From Thermaurantiacus tibetensis (lineage in GTDB: Bacteria > Pseudomonadota > Alphaproteobacteria > Sphingomonadales > Sphingomonadaceae): a DNA stretch of 64,000 nt. Positions within the stretch are counted from its first letter, which is position 1, and every line of letters begins with the position of its first letter. The stretch is taken from positions 744,001 through 808,000 of the forward strand of contig NZ_JACHTM010000002.1 in assembly GCF_015354055.1 (NCBI RefSeq), given 5' to 3'. The position numbers and the translations under genes were made by a program. This document shows positions 1 through 9,353 of this stretch, in pieces. The notes beneath the pieces were generated by a model. That model had not been told where the DNA came from. It was given only the letters and a program-made list of their open reading frames with translations, and searched no databases.

Positions 1-394
1 CCATCGCCTCGGCATCGGCCTCCTCGGGCGCCGGCTTCGGCAGGAGGAGCGCCGACTTGAGGTAGGCGAGCCACGCCGCCATCACCAGATAGTCGGCGGC
101 AAGCTCGATCCGGAGCGCCCGGGCGCGGGCGATGAAGGCGAGATACTGGTCGACGAGCGGCAGGATCGGGATTGCGGCAAGGTCCACCCGGTTCGCCCGG
201 GCGAGCGCGAGAAGGAGGTCGAGCGGCCCCTCCCACTGCGCGAGCGAGACGTGGAGCACCTCGTCGGCCGCCGCCGCGCCACCCCCTCCGGACGCGCCGC
301 CGTCCCCCGCACCGTCCCCTCCGGAAGCCGCCGGCCCCGCCGGGTCGGCCCCGCGCTGCTGCGCCCCCACGCCCGCGCCCGCCGCCCCGCTCAC
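1..394 (-). CDS. scpA: ScpA, chromosome segregation and condensation protein A (partial)
   Basis: This is the kleisin subunit of the SMC-ScpAB condensin, which bridges SMC heads during chromosome compaction. Read leftward from a GTG at 394, the frame gives a low-complexity Ala/Gly leader of about 45 residues and then the ScpA signature WEGPLDLLLALARANRVDLA, followed by IPILPLVDQYLAF and ELAADYLVMAAWLAYLKSAL. These match the conserved N-terminal domain that binds the SMC neck. The start overlaps the nagZ stop as GTGA, indicating translational coupling. The C-terminal part and probably scpB lie beyond the window edge. Identification by motif is firm; the true start could be inside the Gly-rich leader. 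Confidence 0.88.
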   Translation of the reverse strand, partial: MSGAAGAGVGAQQRGADPAGPAASGGDGAGDGGASGGGGAAAADEVLHVSLAQWEGPLDLLLALARANRVDLAAIPILPLVDQYLAFIARARALRIELAADYLVMAAWLAYLKSALLLPKPAPEEADAEAM

Positions 395-1488
395 GCGCGC
401 GCGTCCGCGCCCGGAACCCCGGCAGCGGCCAGCAGCGCGTCGCGCCGGGCAAGAAGCGCGGACACCGTCGGCGCGACCCCGTCCGCCTCCCTCCCCGGCT
501 CGCCCGCCCCGGCCTCGGCCCCGCGCCACGGCCGCTCCGCCCAGGCCATCGCACGGGCAAGGCGGGCGCGGGCGGCCTCGCCCATCTCCGGCACGGCTGC
601 GGCCACCTCCTCCATCTCGGCCAGTACGCCCGAGCAGTGCAGCGCCACGTCGCAGCCGGCCGCCAGCACCCCCGCCGCGCGGCCACCCATGGTCTCTCCG
701 CCCGGCTGGCTGGCGAGCGCCGCCATGCCGAGATCGTCCGACATCAGGAGTCCGTCAAAACCGATCCGCCCGCGGATCACCTCGCCCACCACCGTCGGCG
801 AGAGCGAGGCGCAGAGCTCCCCGTCCCAGGCGGCGTAGACGACATGCGCGGTCATCGCCATCGGCGCATCCGCCAGCCGCACGAAGGGGGCGAGGTCGGC
901 CTCGAGCGCCTCCGCGCTCGCCGTCACCACGGGCAGCGCGAGGTGCGAGTCGGCCGTCGCCCGGCCATGGCCCGGCACGTGCTTCACCACGCCCACCACG
1001 CCGCCGGCCTGGAGCCCGTCGAGCACCGCACGGCCGAGCGCCGCCACCTGGAGCGGCTCGCGGCCCAGCGCCCGGTCGCCGATCACCGGGTCGGCGCCGG
1101 GCACCGGCACGTCGAGCACCGGCAGGCAGTCGACCGTGATGCCGAGCGCGAGGAGCGTCCGGGCGATCGCCTCGGCATTGGCGCGCGCGGCCGCCATGGC
1201 GGTCGCCGGCGCCCGGTCCCAGGCCTCGGCGAAGCGCGCGGCGGCCGGGAAGGCCGGCCACGGCGGGGAGGGCAGGCGGGCCACCCGCCCGCCCTCCTGG
1301 TCGATGAGGATGGGCAGGCGCGCATCGCCATGGAGGGCGCGGAGCGAATCGGTCAGCGCCCGCACCTCCTCGGGCGTGCCGATGTTGCGGCGAAAGAGGA
1401 TGTAGCCGGCCGGCCGGCAGGCCTTGAGGAAGGCGCGCTCGTCGGCCGTCAGCACCGGTCCGGAAAGCCCGAAGATCGCCGGGATCAC
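391..1488 (-). CDS. nagZ: NagZ, beta-N-acetylhexosaminidase (GH3)
   Basis: A cytoplasmic glycoside hydrolase of family 3 that removes N-acetylglucosamine from anhydromuropeptides during peptidoglycan recycling. Visible motifs are DQEGGRVARL, the NagZ hallmark KHVPGHGRATADSHLALPVV (histidine of the acid/base dyad) and the nucleophile segment LLMSDDLGM. The GTG at 1488 gives about 365 residues, the usual NagZ length, and has a GGGAG ribosome-binding sequence just upstream. An open frame extends further 5' but encodes only Gly/Ala-rich low complexity, so I exclude it. The gene is coupled to scpA by a GTGA overlap. Peptidoglycan recycling next to scpA is a common alphaproteobacterial arrangement. 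Confidence 0.92.
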   Translation of the reverse strand: MIPAIFGLSGPVLTADERAFLKACRPAGYILFRRNIGTPEEVRALTDSLRALHGDARLPILIDQEGGRVARLPSPPWPAFPAAARFAEAWDRAPATAMAAARANAEAIARTLLALGITVDCLPVLDVPVPGADPVIGDRALGREPLQVAALGRAVLDGLQAGGVVGVVKHVPGHGRATADSHLALPVVTASAEALEADLAPFVRLADAPMAMTAHVVYAAWDGELCASLSPTVVGEVIRGRIGFDGLLMSDDLGMAALASQPGGETMGGRAAGVLAAGCDVALHCSGVLAEMEEVAAAVPEMGEAARARLARAMAWAERPWRGAEAGAGEPGREADGVAPTVSALLARRDALLAAAGVPGADARA

Positions 1489-1799
1489 CGGCTGCGCTCC
1501 CGGCCCGCCTGCCCCGGCGCCCTGCCGCCCTGCCGCCTGCCGCCGCCGCGCACCTGCCCGCCTTCCACCCTCACCCCTTCCACCGTTCCGCCACACCCGT
1601 TCCGCCACACCCGGTCCGCCCGCCGCGCCCCCGCCCGCCGTGCCCCCGCCCGCCGTGCCCCCGTCCGGCGCGCCCGCCGCCCGCCCCGGTCTTGCATCCG
1701 CGCGCGGTTCCATTATGAAAGCGCGCTCGATTCCGCCAGCCGGGCACCCGGCCGGCGCAGGGCGTCCCGCCCGAAGGTTCAGGTTCTCGAAGGTGCCCG
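1489..1799. other. Intergenic low-complexity tract with rpmF promoter
   Basis: The segment between the divergent nagZ and rpmF starts holds no credible gene. Around 1580-1612 a 14-bp unit, GTTCCGCCACACCC, occurs twice in near tandem. Around 1632-1661 a 15-bp unit, CGCCCGCCGTGCCCC, occurs twice in tandem. The part nearest rpmF is less biased and carries a promoter-like pair, listed separately. Confidence 0.6.
1692..1719 (+). promoter_or_regulatory. Putative sigma-70-type promoter of rpmF-plsX-fabH
   Basis: TTGCAT at 1692-1697 and TATGAA at 1714-1719 are separated by 16 bp. They lie about 80 bp upstream of the rpmF start in the only AT-containing stretch of this intergenic region. The spacing and -35 match are good and the -10 match is moderate. 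This is a sequence inference only. Confidence 0.45.
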
Positions 1800-1982
1800 A
1801 TGGCCGTTCCCAAGCGCAAGACCTCGCCCTCGCGGCGCAACATGCGGCGCAGCCACCACGCGCTGAAGCCGGTGCTCGCGGTCGAATGCTCCAACTGCGG
1901 CGAGCTCAAGCTGCCGCACCACGTCTGCCCGGCCTGCGGCTTCTACGACGGCCGCGAGGTCCTCGCCCAGCCCGAGGCCTGA
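1800..1982 (+). CDS. rpmF: Ribosomal protein bL32
   Basis: A 60-residue large-subunit ribosomal protein beginning [20 protein letters not shown], the standard bL32 N terminus. The second half carries a complete zinc ribbon: CSNC at about residues 30-33 and CPAC at 44-47. It is therefore the zinc-binding (C+) form; some paralogues and some alphaproteobacterial versions have lost these cysteines. It is followed 70 bp later by plsX on the same strand, the widely conserved rpmF-plsX-fabH order linking ribosome and membrane-lipid synthesis. Confidence 0.95.
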   Translation: MAVPKRKTSPSRRNMRRSHHALKPVLAVECSNCGELKLPHHVCPACGFYDGREVLAQPEA

Positions 1983-2052
1983 CGGCCGCCGCCGTGCGCG
2001 TGGCTTCCGCGGCGCGCCGTCCGCCTGCCCCCCGCCGCACCCGGGCCCGGGC

Positions 2053-3102
2053 GTGACCCACGTCCTCGCGCTCGACTGCATGGGCGGAGACCACGGCCCG
2101 GAGGTGGTGCTCGCCGGGGCCGAGATCGCCCGCCAGCGCTACCCGGACCTGCGCTTCCGCCTCTACGGCCAGGAAGCGCCCATCCGCGCTGCGCTCGCGC
2201 GCGCGCCGAAGGTGGCCGCCGAGGCGGAGGTCGTGCCGGTCGAAGGCGTGGTCCTCGGCACCGACCGGCCGAGCCAGGCCATCCGCCGGGCGCGCACCAC
2301 TTCCATGGGCCAGGCGATCGAGGCGGTGAAGGCGGGCGAGGCGGCCGCTGCCGTGTCCGCCGGCAACACCGGCGCGCTCATGGCCATGGCCAAGATCGCG
2401 CTGCGCACCCTTGCCGGAATCGAGCGCCCGGCGCTCGTCGCCCTCATGCCCACCATGCGCTCGGATTCGGTCGTCCTCGACCTTGGTGCCAACACCGAGT
2501 GCGATGCCGACAACCTCGTCCAGTTCGCGGTCATGGGCGCGGCCTTCGCCCGCACGGTGCTCGCGCTCCCCCGGCCGCGCGTCGCCCTTCTCAACATCGG
2601 CGAGGAGGACATGAAGGGCACCGGGGAACTGAAGGAGGCCGCCCGCCTGCTCCGCGCCGCTGCCACCGACCTCCCGCTCGAGTTCGCCGGCTTCGTCGAA
2701 GGGAACGGCATCGGCCAGGGCCAGGTCGACGTGGTCGTGACCGACGGCTTCTCCGGCAACATTGCGCTCAAGACGGCCGAGGGCACGGCGAAGCTCGTCA
2801 CCGGGCTTCTCGCCCGCGCCTACCGCGCCTCCTGGCTCACCCGCCTCGGCGCGCTCCTCTCCCGCCCGGCGCTCCGGGCACTGAAGGACCAGCTCGACCC
2901 CAACAACCACAACGGCGCGGTCTTCCTCGGCCTCAACGGCGTCGTCGTGAAGAGCCACGGCGCCGCCGACACGCGCGGCTTCGCCAACGCCATCTGCGTC
3001 GCCCGCGATCTCGTCGCCGACAACATCCTCGGCCGGATCCGCGCCGACATGGAGAATGTCCGCGCCCACCTGCCGTCCGCCGGCGCGGCCAACGCGGCCT
3101 GA
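2053..3102 (+). CDS. plsX: PlsX, phosphate acyltransferase
   Basis: Converts acyl-ACP and phosphate to acyl-phosphate, the acyl donor for PlsY in phospholipid synthesis. The protein has 349 residues from a GTG start and begins [21 protein letters not shown], the typical PlsX N terminus. Further family segments are [33 protein letters not shown] and [12 protein letters not shown]. Length agrees with family members. It sits between rpmF and fabH, with fabH starting 8 bp after its stop, so the two are almost certainly co-transcribed. Confidence 0.95.
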   Translation: MTHVLALDCMGGDHGPEVVLAGAEIARQRYPDLRFRLYGQEAPIRAALARAPKVAAEAEVVPVEGVVLGTDRPSQAIRRARTTSMGQAIEAVKAGEAAAAVSAGNTGALMAMAKIALRTLAGIERPALVALMPTMRSDSVVLDLGANTECDADNLVQFAVMGAAFARTVLALPRPRVALLNIGEEDMKGTGELKEAARLLRAAATDLPLEFAGFVEGNGIGQGQVDVVVTDGFSGNIALKTAEGTAKLVTGLLARAYRASWLTRLGALLSRPALRALKDQLDPNNHNGAVFLGLNGVVVKSHGAADTRGFANAICVARDLVADNILGRIRADMENVRAHLPSAGAANAA

Positions 3103-3110
3103 GCCCTTCC

Positions 3111-4091
3111 ATGCCGCGCAGCGTCCTCCTCGGCACCGGCAGCGCCCTTCCCGCCACCCGCGTCACCAACGACGACCTCGCCGCCCGCCTCGACACGTCG
3201 GACGCCTGGATCCGCGAGCGCACCGGAATCGTCGCCCGCCGAATCGCCGACGCCTCCACCACGACGGCCGACCTCGCGACCGAGGCCGCCGCCGCCGCAC
3301 TCGCCGCCGCAGGCCTCCCGCCGCAGGCGATCGACCTCGTCCTCGTCGCCACCGCCACCCCCGACCTCACCTTCCCGGCCACCGCCGTCCGGGTCCAGGC
3401 CCGGCTCGGCATCGCCGGCGGCCCCGCCTTCGACGTCGCCGCGGTCTGCTCCGGCTTCGTCTATGCGCTTGGCGTCGCCGACTCGATGCTCCGCGCCGGC
3501 CAGGCCACCCGCGCCCTCGTCATCGGCGCCGAGACCTTCAGCCGGCTCCTCGACTGGGAGGACCGTTCGACCGCCGTCCTCTTCGGCGACGGCGCCGGCG
3601 CCGTCGTCCTCGAGCGCCGCGACCCGCCCGAGGCCGACGACGTCCGCGCAGCCCGCGGCCTGCTTGCCATCCGCCTCCACGCCGACGGGCGCCACGAGGG
3701 CCTCCTCCACGTCGATGGCGGCCCCGGCTCCACCGGCACCGTCGGCAAGCTCCGCATGGCCGGCCGCGAGGTGTTCCGCCACGCCGTCCACAACCTCGCC
3801 AGCGTCTGCCACGAGGTGCTCGAGGAGACCGGCCTTCCCATCGCCGCGATCGACTGGGTCGTCCCCCACCAGGCCAACCTCCGCATCATCGAGGCAACCG
3901 CCCGGAAGCTCGGGCTTCCCATGGAGCGCGTCGTCGTCACCGTCCACGAGCACGCCAACACGTCCGCCGCCTCCATCCCGCTCGCGCTCGATGCCGCCGT
4001 GCGCGACGGCCGCATCCGCGAAGGCCAGCTCTGCCTGCTTGAGGCGATGGGCGGCGGCTTCACCTGGGGTGCAGCGCTGTTGCGCGTCTGA
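3111..4091 (+). CDS. fabH: FabH, beta-ketoacyl-ACP synthase III
   Basis: Condenses acetyl-CoA with malonyl-ACP to start fatty-acid synthesis. The ATG at 3111 gives 326 residues. The catalytic triad is visible: Cys113 in [11 protein letters not shown], His253 in [10 protein letters not shown] and Asn283 in [10 protein letters not shown]. The N-terminal [11 protein letters not shown] and C-terminal [13 protein letters not shown] are also characteristic. An open frame continues upstream through plsX, but that is a composition shadow. The plsX stop lies only 8 bp away, supporting one operon. Confidence 0.96.
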   Translation: MPRSVLLGTGSALPATRVTNDDLAARLDTSDAWIRERTGIVARRIADASTTTADLATEAAAAALAAAGLPPQAIDLVLVATATPDLTFPATAVRVQARLGIAGGPAFDVAAVCSGFVYALGVADSMLRAGQATRALVIGAETFSRLLDWEDRSTAVLFGDGAGAVVLERRDPPEADDVRAARGLLAIRLHADGRHEGLLHVDGGPGSTGTVGKLRMAGREVFRHAVHNLASVCHEVLEETGLPIAAIDWVVPHQANLRIIEATARKLGLPMERVVVTVHEHANTSAASIPLALDAAVRDGRIREGQLCLLEAMGGGFTWGAALLRV

Positions 4092-4188
4092 AACAGCTTC
4101 CGCCTTTCTTCGCGCCCCCCGCGCCTTCCCCGTCGCCCCATCTTTCCCCCGTCACCCCCGCAGGTTAGAGTGGGCCATGGAGGGGCGC

Positions 4189-4491
4189 ATGCCGGACACC
4201 CGCACCTTGACCCGCGCGGACCTTGCCGAGCGGCTGCACCACGAGATCGGGCTCTCGCGGGCCGAGTCGGCCGAGCTCGTCGAGCAGGTGCTCGACTGCA
4301 TCACCGAGGCGCTGCTGCGCGGCGAGAACGTGAAGCTGAGCTCGTTTGGCAGCTTCCTCCTCCGGCAGAAGGGCCAGCGGGTCGGCCGCAACCCCAAGAC
4401 CGGGGTGGTGGTGCCGATCGCGCCGCGCCTCACGCTCAGCTTCCGCGCCAGCCAGATCCTGCGCGAGCGGATCAACGGCGGGTGCCCATGA
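4189..4491 (+). CDS. ihfA: Integration host factor alpha subunit
   Basis: A 100-residue DNA-bending protein that works as a heterodimer with IhfB. The sequence shows the HU/IHF fold signature [20 protein letters not shown] followed by [17 protein letters not shown]; the RNPKTG loop inserts a proline arm into the DNA minor groove. Two in-frame ATGs occur; I chose 4189 because a GGAGG sequence lies about 5 bp upstream of it. Its stop overlaps the start of the MerR gene as ATGA. The order fabH-ihfA-merR is common in alphaproteobacteria. Confidence 0.93.
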   Translation: MPDTRTLTRADLAERLHHEIGLSRAESAELVEQVLDCITEALLRGENVKLSSFGSFLLRQKGQRVGRNPKTGVVVPIAPRLTLSFRASQILRERINGGCP

Positions 4492-4904
4492 CGGAGGCCG
4501 CCCCGCTGCCGGGCAAGGCGCCGGCGGCGCTGCGCACCATCAGCGAAGTCTCGGCCGAGCTCGGCGTGCCGCAGCACATCCTCCGCTTCTGGGAAACGCG
4601 CTTTCCCGAGCTGCGGCCGATGAAGCGGGGCGGCAACCGCCGCTACTACCGCCCGGCCGACGTCGCGCTGTGCCGGGCGCTCCACCGCCTCCTCCATGCC
4701 GAGGGCTATACGGTGAAGGGCGTGCAGCGGCTGCTGGCGAGCCAGGGCGCGCGCGGCCTCGTCGCCCGCCTCGCCGGCGAAGCGGAGCCGGCGCCGCCCG
4801 CTGCGCCGCCTCCGGCCCTGCCCGCCGCCCTCCCGGCCCTGCCCGAGCCCCTCGCCGGCCGCCTCGCCGCCATCCGCGACCGCCTCGCGCGCGCGCTCGC
4901 CTGA
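4488..4904 (+). CDS. MerR-family transcriptional regulator
   Basis: A 138-residue regulator with an N-terminal MerR winged-helix domain (about residues 16-85), including [20 protein letters not shown] and the RRYYRP wing. The remainder is Ala/Pro-rich and ends in a short basic amphipathic helix. No metal- or drug-binding cysteine pattern is present, so the effector is unknown. It is translationally coupled to ihfA by an ATGA overlap. It belongs to the short MerR proteins that recur next to ihfA; I do not assign a regulon. Confidence 0.85.
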   Translation: MTEAAPLPGKAPAALRTISEVSAELGVPQHILRFWETRFPELRPMKRGGNRRYYRPADVALCRALHRLLHAEGYTVKGVQRLLASQGARGLVARLAGEAEPAPPAAPPPALPAALPALPEPLAGRLAAIRDRLARALA

Positions 4905-4914
4905 GCCGCGGGCG

Positions 4915-5655
4915 GTGAAGAGCCTCGCGGTCTTCAGCCTGAAGGGCGGCGTCGGCAAGACGACGGCGGCCGTCAACCTCGCCCACGCTGCCGCCACCTC
5001 GGGCGGCCGCCGCACGCTTCTCTGGGACCTCGACTCGCAAGGCGCGGCCACGCTCCTCCTCCGCGCCGCGCCGCCGCCGCCCGCTGCGCGGGTCAAGGCC
5101 CGCGCCGTCCTTGCCGGAGACGCGCCGCTCGAGGCCCTCGTCGAGCCCACCGCCTTTCCCAACCTCTCCCTCCTGCCCGCCGACCGCAGCCTCCGCCGGC
5201 TCGAGGCGGACCTCGCCGCCGCTGCAGAGCCCAAGGCCATGCGCCGGCACCTGAAGGCGCTTGGCCCCCGCTTCGACCGCATCATCCTCGACGTGCCCCC
5301 CGGCCGCTCGGCGCTCGCCGACCGGCTGTTCCGCGCCGTCGACCTCCTCGTCGTTCCCGCGATCCCGGCGCCGCTCTCGGCCGCGGCCGAGGCCGCGCTC
5401 GCCGGCGAGCTCGCCCGCCTCGGCGCCGACGCGCCGCCGGTCCTTGCCTTCTGGAACATGGTCGACCGCCGGCGCGGCCTCCACCGCCGCCTCGTCGAGG
5501 CCGCCCCCGAGCGCCCGGTCATCCCCGCCGCTGCCGTCGTCGAAGCCATGGCCGAGACTCGCGCGCCCCTTGCCGTCACGGCGCCCGGCAGCCCTGCTGC
5601 GCGTGCCTTTGCCCGGCTCTGGTCGGCAGTCGAAATGGCCCTCCTCAGGGCCTGA
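4915..5655 (+). CDS. Orphan ParA/MinD-like P-loop ATPase
   Basis: A 246-residue deviant Walker-A ATPase with FSLKGGVGKTTAAVNLAHAA near the N terminus, DLDSQGAATLLL (Walker A') and RIILDVPPGRS (Walker B). It resembles ParA-family positioning ATPases but has no ParB or parS next to it. It starts with GTG 10 bp after the MerR stop, so it may belong to that transcription unit. It is distinct from the chromosomal ParA at about 39 kb. Its cargo is unknown. The gene ends about 100 bp from the convergent histidine kinase gene, across a C-rich spacer with no clear terminator. Confidence 0.82.
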   Translation: MKSLAVFSLKGGVGKTTAAVNLAHAAATSGGRRTLLWDLDSQGAATLLLRAAPPPPAARVKARAVLAGDAPLEALVEPTAFPNLSLLPADRSLRRLEADLAAAAEPKAMRRHLKALGPRFDRIILDVPPGRSALADRLFRAVDLLVVPAIPAPLSAAAEAALAGELARLGADAPPVLAFWNMVDRRRGLHRRLVEAAPERPVIPAAAVVEAMAETRAPLAVTAPGSPAARAFARLWSAVEMALLRA

Positions 5656-5754
5656 CCGCCCCCGCCGCGCCCCTCCGCCGCGCCCTGCACCCCTTCGCCC
5701 GCCTGCCCCCGTCCCCCGCTCCCTCTGGCCCTCCGGCCCGCCGGTCGTCGCGGC

Positions 5755-7122
5755 TCAGGCCCGCGCGCCGGCCCGGTTCGCCTCGGTCCCCGCGGTTCCC
5801 CCGGCCTCCGCGCCGGCCCGCACCTGCGCCTCGCCGCGCGGCGCAAGCGGCAGCCTGACCCTCACCCGGAGGCCCCGCGGCTCGAGGTTCCGCAGGGTCA
5901 CGCTGCCGCCGTGCGCGCGGGCGACGGCCGCGGCGATCGGCATGCCAAGGCCGATCCCGCCGCGGTTGCGCGAGGGGTCGGCCCGGTAGAAGGGCTCGAA
6001 CACCCTGACGAGGTCCTCCGTCGGCAGCCCCGGCCCCTCGTCGGCGATGTCCACCTCGGCATGGGCGGCGCGCACCCTCACCGTCACCGTCGCCCGCTCG
6101 CCGTAGGTGAGCGCGTTCTGGAGAAGGTTCGCGAACATCCGCCTGAGCGCGAGCGGGTCCGCGAGCACCACCGCCGGCTGCACCTCGGCAAAGGCGATCG
6201 ACCCGCCGAGCGCGTCCGCCACCTCCTCGACGAGCGAGCCCAGCTCGAGGCGCGTCCGCTCGCCGAGCACCGGCCCGCCGCGCACGAAGGCAAGGGTTGC
6301 CGTCACCATCTGGTCCAGCTCGCGGATGTCGGCGGCCATCGGCGCCCGCACCTCCTCGGGCAGCCCCTCCACCCGGAAGGCAAGCCGGGTCAGCGGGGTA
6401 CGGAAGTCGTGGGCCAGCGCGCCCACCATCGCGATCCGCCGCCGGACCTGGCCGGCGAGAGCCCGGGCCATGGCCGCCAGCGCCTCGCTCGCAAGGCGCG
6501 CCTCGAGCGGCGCGCGGATGATGGGCACCGGCACCTCCGGGTCCTGTCCCACCCGCTCGGCCGCGCGCGCAAACTCGGCGAACGGCCGCGCGAGCAGGCG
6601 CGAGAGCCACCAGGCCACCGGCAGCATCAGGAGCGCGCCCGCCACGAACAGCAGGACGTAGCGCTTCTCCACCGTGTCGAACACCGCCTCGCCCACCGGC
6701 GAGAAGCTCCGCCAGCGCCCGTCGCTCCCGCGCACGGAAACGGAAAAGTCCCCCACCAGCACCGGGCGCACGTCGGGCGCATCCGCCGTGCCCATGTCCA
6801 CCAGGATGAAACGGTCGCGCTGCATCCGCGCCATGTCCACGTGCACGTCGGCAGGTTCCACCCCGAGCGCGCGGGCGAGCTCGGCGGCCACCCGCGCTTC
6901 CGCTTCGCTCTGGGCACGCGGCGGCGGCAGGGCGCGCGTCCGCACCCGAAGCTGGCCGCTCCCTCCCCGGATCTCGGCGGCAACGGCTGCCGTCGACATG
7001 GCCGCGGGTCCGCCCGGGCGCACGAGCACGAGGAGCCCGGCCGCCACCAGCTGCGACACGAGGAGGGTGAGCAGCACCAGCCCGAAGATGGCGAGGAACA
7101 GCGGGGGCGAGCGCCGCCGCAT
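5755..7122 (-). CDS. Sensor histidine kinase, OmpR-pair type
   Basis: A 455-residue inner-membrane kinase. It has a first membrane helix (about residues 9-34), a periplasmic sensor segment to about 154, a second helix (155-177) and a HAMP-like linker. The HisKA H-box MVGALAHDFRTPLTRL carries His238. The ATPase domain shows NLLQNALTYGE (N box), DEGPGLP (G1), FEPFYRADPSRNRGGIGLG (F/G2). The ATG overlaps the stop of the response regulator as ATGA, so both are translated from one message. The periplasmic part resembles no ligand-binding domain I can name. The divergent MacAB-like operon at 8.1 kb is a plausible target. Confidence 0.93.
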   Translation of the reverse strand: MRRRSPPLFLAIFGLVLLTLLVSQLVAAGLLVLVRPGGPAAMSTAAVAAEIRGGSGQLRVRTRALPPPRAQSEAEARVAAELARALGVEPADVHVDMARMQRDRFILVDMGTADAPDVRPVLVGDFSVSVRGSDGRWRSFSPVGEAVFDTVEKRYVLLFVAGALLMLPVAWWLSRLLARPFAEFARAAERVGQDPEVPVPIIRAPLEARLASEALAAMARALAGQVRRRIAMVGALAHDFRTPLTRLAFRVEGLPEEVRAPMAADIRELDQMVTATLAFVRGGPVLGERTRLELGSLVEEVADALGGSIAFAEVQPAVVLADPLALRRMFANLLQNALTYGERATVTVRVRAAHAEVDIADEGPGLPTEDLVRVFEPFYRADPSRNRGGIGLGMPIAAAVARAHGGSVTLRNLEPRGLRVRVRLPLAPRGEAQVRAGAEAGGTAGTEANRAGARA

Positions 7123-7871
7123 CAGCCCCAGACCGGCCGCCCCGTGAACATGTAGCCGCCGTTCCTGACCGTGCGGATGAGGTCCTCGGCCAGCTCGCCC
7201 TCCACCGAGAGCTTGCGCCGGAGCCGGCTCACCTGCACGTCGATCGCGCGCCCCCCCGCCTCGGCCGAGCCGGCCAGCGCGAGCAGGGTCTCGCGTGAGA
7301 GCGTCTCGCCCGGGTGCTCCACGAAGTGCTTGAGCAGCAGGAACTCGGAGTCGGCCAGGTTGATGAGCACGCCCGAGGGCGTGCGCAGCTCGCGCCGCAC
7401 GAGGTCGAGCGTCCAGCCGCGGAAGCCCACCACGGTTCCCGCACCTGCCCCGCGCGCCGCCCGCCGCCGGAGCACGGCGCGAATCCGCGCGAGAAGCTCG
7501 CGCGGGTTGCAGGGCTTGGCGAGATAGTCGTCGGCCCCGAGCTCCAGGCCCTCGATCCGGTCGGCCACGTCGCCGAGCGCGGAGAGCACCACCACGGCCG
7601 GGGCCAGCGCATTGGGCGCCATGCGCTTCAGGGCCTCCTGCCCCGGCTCGCCCGGCAGCATCAGGTCGAGCACCACGAGATCGAACGGCTCGCCGGCTGC
7701 CGTTGCCTCGGCCAGCGCCCGGTCCATCGCCGCGGCGTCGCCCGCCACCTCCACCGCATAGCCCTCGCGGCTGAGGTAGGTCGAGACCAGCGAGCGGATG
7801 CCGACGTCGTCGTCCACCACCAGGATCCGCGGCGCCCGTTCCGTCGCCGCTGTCGCCATCACCTGATCCAT
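7122..7871 (-). CDS. OmpR/PhoB-family response regulator
   Basis: A 249-residue regulator with an N-terminal receiver domain (ILVVDDD acidic pocket; phosphoacceptor Asp69 in VVLDLMLPG; conserved Lys in YLAKPCNP) and a C-terminal winged helix ending in RTVRNGGYMFTG. The ATG at 7871 is preceded by AGGAG at good spacing; a second in-frame ATG four codons later is less well placed. It forms an operon with the downstream kinase. It is divergent from the efflux operon, with about 260 bp between starts that should contain both promoters. Confidence 0.95.
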   Translation of the reverse strand: MDQVMATAATERAPRILVVDDDVGIRSLVSTYLSREGYAVEVAGDAAAMDRALAEATAAGEPFDLVVLDLMLPGEPGQEALKRMAPNALAPAVVVLSALGDVADRIEGLELGADDYLAKPCNPRELLARIRAVLRRRAARGAGAGTVVGFRGWTLDLVRRELRTPSGVLINLADSEFLLLKHFVEHPGETLSRETLLALAGSAEAGGRAIDVQVSRLRRKLSVEGELAEDLIRTVRNGGYMFTGRPVWG

Positions 7872-8129
7872 GGGGCTCTCCTAGAGCATGTTCCGCCCCC
7901 GTCGCCAACTGGCCGATTTCGCATCATCGGTGCAAGCCCCGGCCTTGCCTCCCCGCACGCCCGCCCCTAACGGGCGTCCGTGCCTCGCCCCACCATCCGC
8001 CGCCCCGCCGGGGGATCGGCCAGCCCTGCGCCGTAGGACGTCCGTGGCCTCGCCGTCGTGCTGCCTCCCCGCGGGCAACCGCCCCGCAGCGCCTGCGCCC
8101 GCGAGGGGTGGCGCCGAAAGCGCAGCGCC

Positions 8130-9353
8130 ATGACCGCCCGCCGGTCCGGCGCTGCGATACGCCTCGCCCTTGTCCTCGTCGTGCTCGCTGCCGCCGGCGG
8201 GCTCGCCTGGTGGCAGTTCGGCCGCGGCGAGCGCGCCGCCGAGCGCTACCAGACCGCCGAGGTCGTCCGCGGCGACCTTGCCGAGCGCATCAGCGCCAAC
8301 GGCACCTTGAGCCCCGTCACCGTCGTCAACGTCGGCGTCCAGGTCTCCGGCACGGTCGAGAAGATCCACGCCGACTACAACGACCGGGTCACGGCCGGCC
8401 AGGTCCTCCTCGAGCTCGACCCGCGCCTGTTCCGCGCCCGCCTCGGCCAGTCGGAAGCCAATCTCGCCCGCGCCCGCGCCCAGGCCGCGCTCGCCGAGGC
8501 CAACCGCCGCCGCGCCGAGCAGCTGTTCGCCCGCGAGTTCCTGAGCGCCCAGGCCCGTGACCAGGCCGTCGCCACCGCCGCCGTCGCCGCGGCCGACGTC
8601 AGGGCCGCCGAGGCCGCCGTCGCCCAGGACCGCGCCAACCTCCTCTTCTCGGTCGTGCGCGCGCCGGTCTCGGGCATCGTCATCAGCCGCGACGTGGCCG
8701 TCGGGCAGACGGTCGCCGCCAGCTTCCAGACTCCCACCCTCTTCACCATCGCCGCCGACCTCACCAAGATGCAGATCGAGGCCGCGGTCGCCGAGTCCGA
8801 CATCGGCCGGGTCCGGGTCGGCCAGGACGTCAGCTTCACGGTCGATGCCTGGGGCCAGCGCCGCTTCCAGGGCAGGGTCGACGAGATCCGCCTCAACCCC
8901 TCCACCCAGCAGAACGTCGTCACCTTCACCGTCATCATCGCCGTCGACAACCCCGACGGCGCGCTCCTCCCGGGCATGACGGCAACCGCCAGCTTCGCGG
9001 TCAAGGACCACCGCGGCGTCCTCCTCATCCCCAATGGTGCGCTCGCCTTCCGCCCGGCCGACTTCGACCCGAAGACGCTGCGCGACGCCGAGCGCCGCGC
9101 CGGCGGCCGCGCGCGCAGCAGCCGGCCCCCCGGCGAGGTGGCCGAGGGCTTCCCGGCCACCGTCTTCGTGCTGGGACAGGGCGGCCGGCCCGAGCCCCGG
9201 CGCCTGCGCGTCGGCGCCTCCGACGACGACTCCACGATGGTGCTTTCCGGCCCGCTCGCCGAGGGCGAGCGCGTCATCCTTGCAGACCTCAAGAACCCCC
9301 GCGCGGGAAGCGGCGGCCGCCCGACCGGCGGCCGGCCCGGGGGAGGCGGCTGA
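8130..9353 (+). CDS. MacA-like periplasmic adaptor (HlyD/RND-MFP family)
   Basis: A 407-residue membrane-fusion protein for a tripartite ABC efflux pump. It has one N-terminal membrane anchor (AIRLALVLVVLAAAGGLAW), a lipoyl half-motif GVQVSGTVEKIHADYNDRV, a long alpha-hairpin rich in Ala/Arg/Glu, the second lipoyl half VVRAPVSGIVISRDVAVGQTV and a beta-barrel domain. The ATG at 8130 is chosen because it directly precedes the membrane anchor; upstream sequence is low complexity. Its stop overlaps the ATPase start by one base (TGATG). No outer-membrane channel is encoded in this operon, so a TolC protein from elsewhere is presumably used. Confidence 0.9.
   Translation: MTARRSGAAIRLALVLVVLAAAGGLAWWQFGRGERAAERYQTAEVVRGDLAERISANGTLSPVTVVNVGVQVSGTVEKIHADYNDRVTAGQVLLELDPRLFRARLGQSEANLARARAQAALAEANRRRAEQLFAREFLSAQARDQAVATAAVAAADVRAAEAAVAQDRANLLFSVVRAPVSGIVISRDVAVGQTVAASFQTPTLFTIAADLTKMQIEAAVAESDIGRVRVGQDVSFTVDAWGQRRFQGRVDEIRLNPSTQQNVVTFTVIIAVDNPDGALLPGMTATASFAVKDHRGVLLIPNGALAFRPADFDPKTLRDAERRAGGRARSSRPPGEVAEGFPATVFVLGQGGRPEPRRLRVGASDDDSTMVLSGPLAEGERVILADLKNPRAGSGGRPTGGRPGGGG

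Noticed and set aside
4915-5655. Plasmid-type partition locus
   Set aside because: There is no ParB, no iteron or palindrome cluster, and the flanking genes are core chromosomal.
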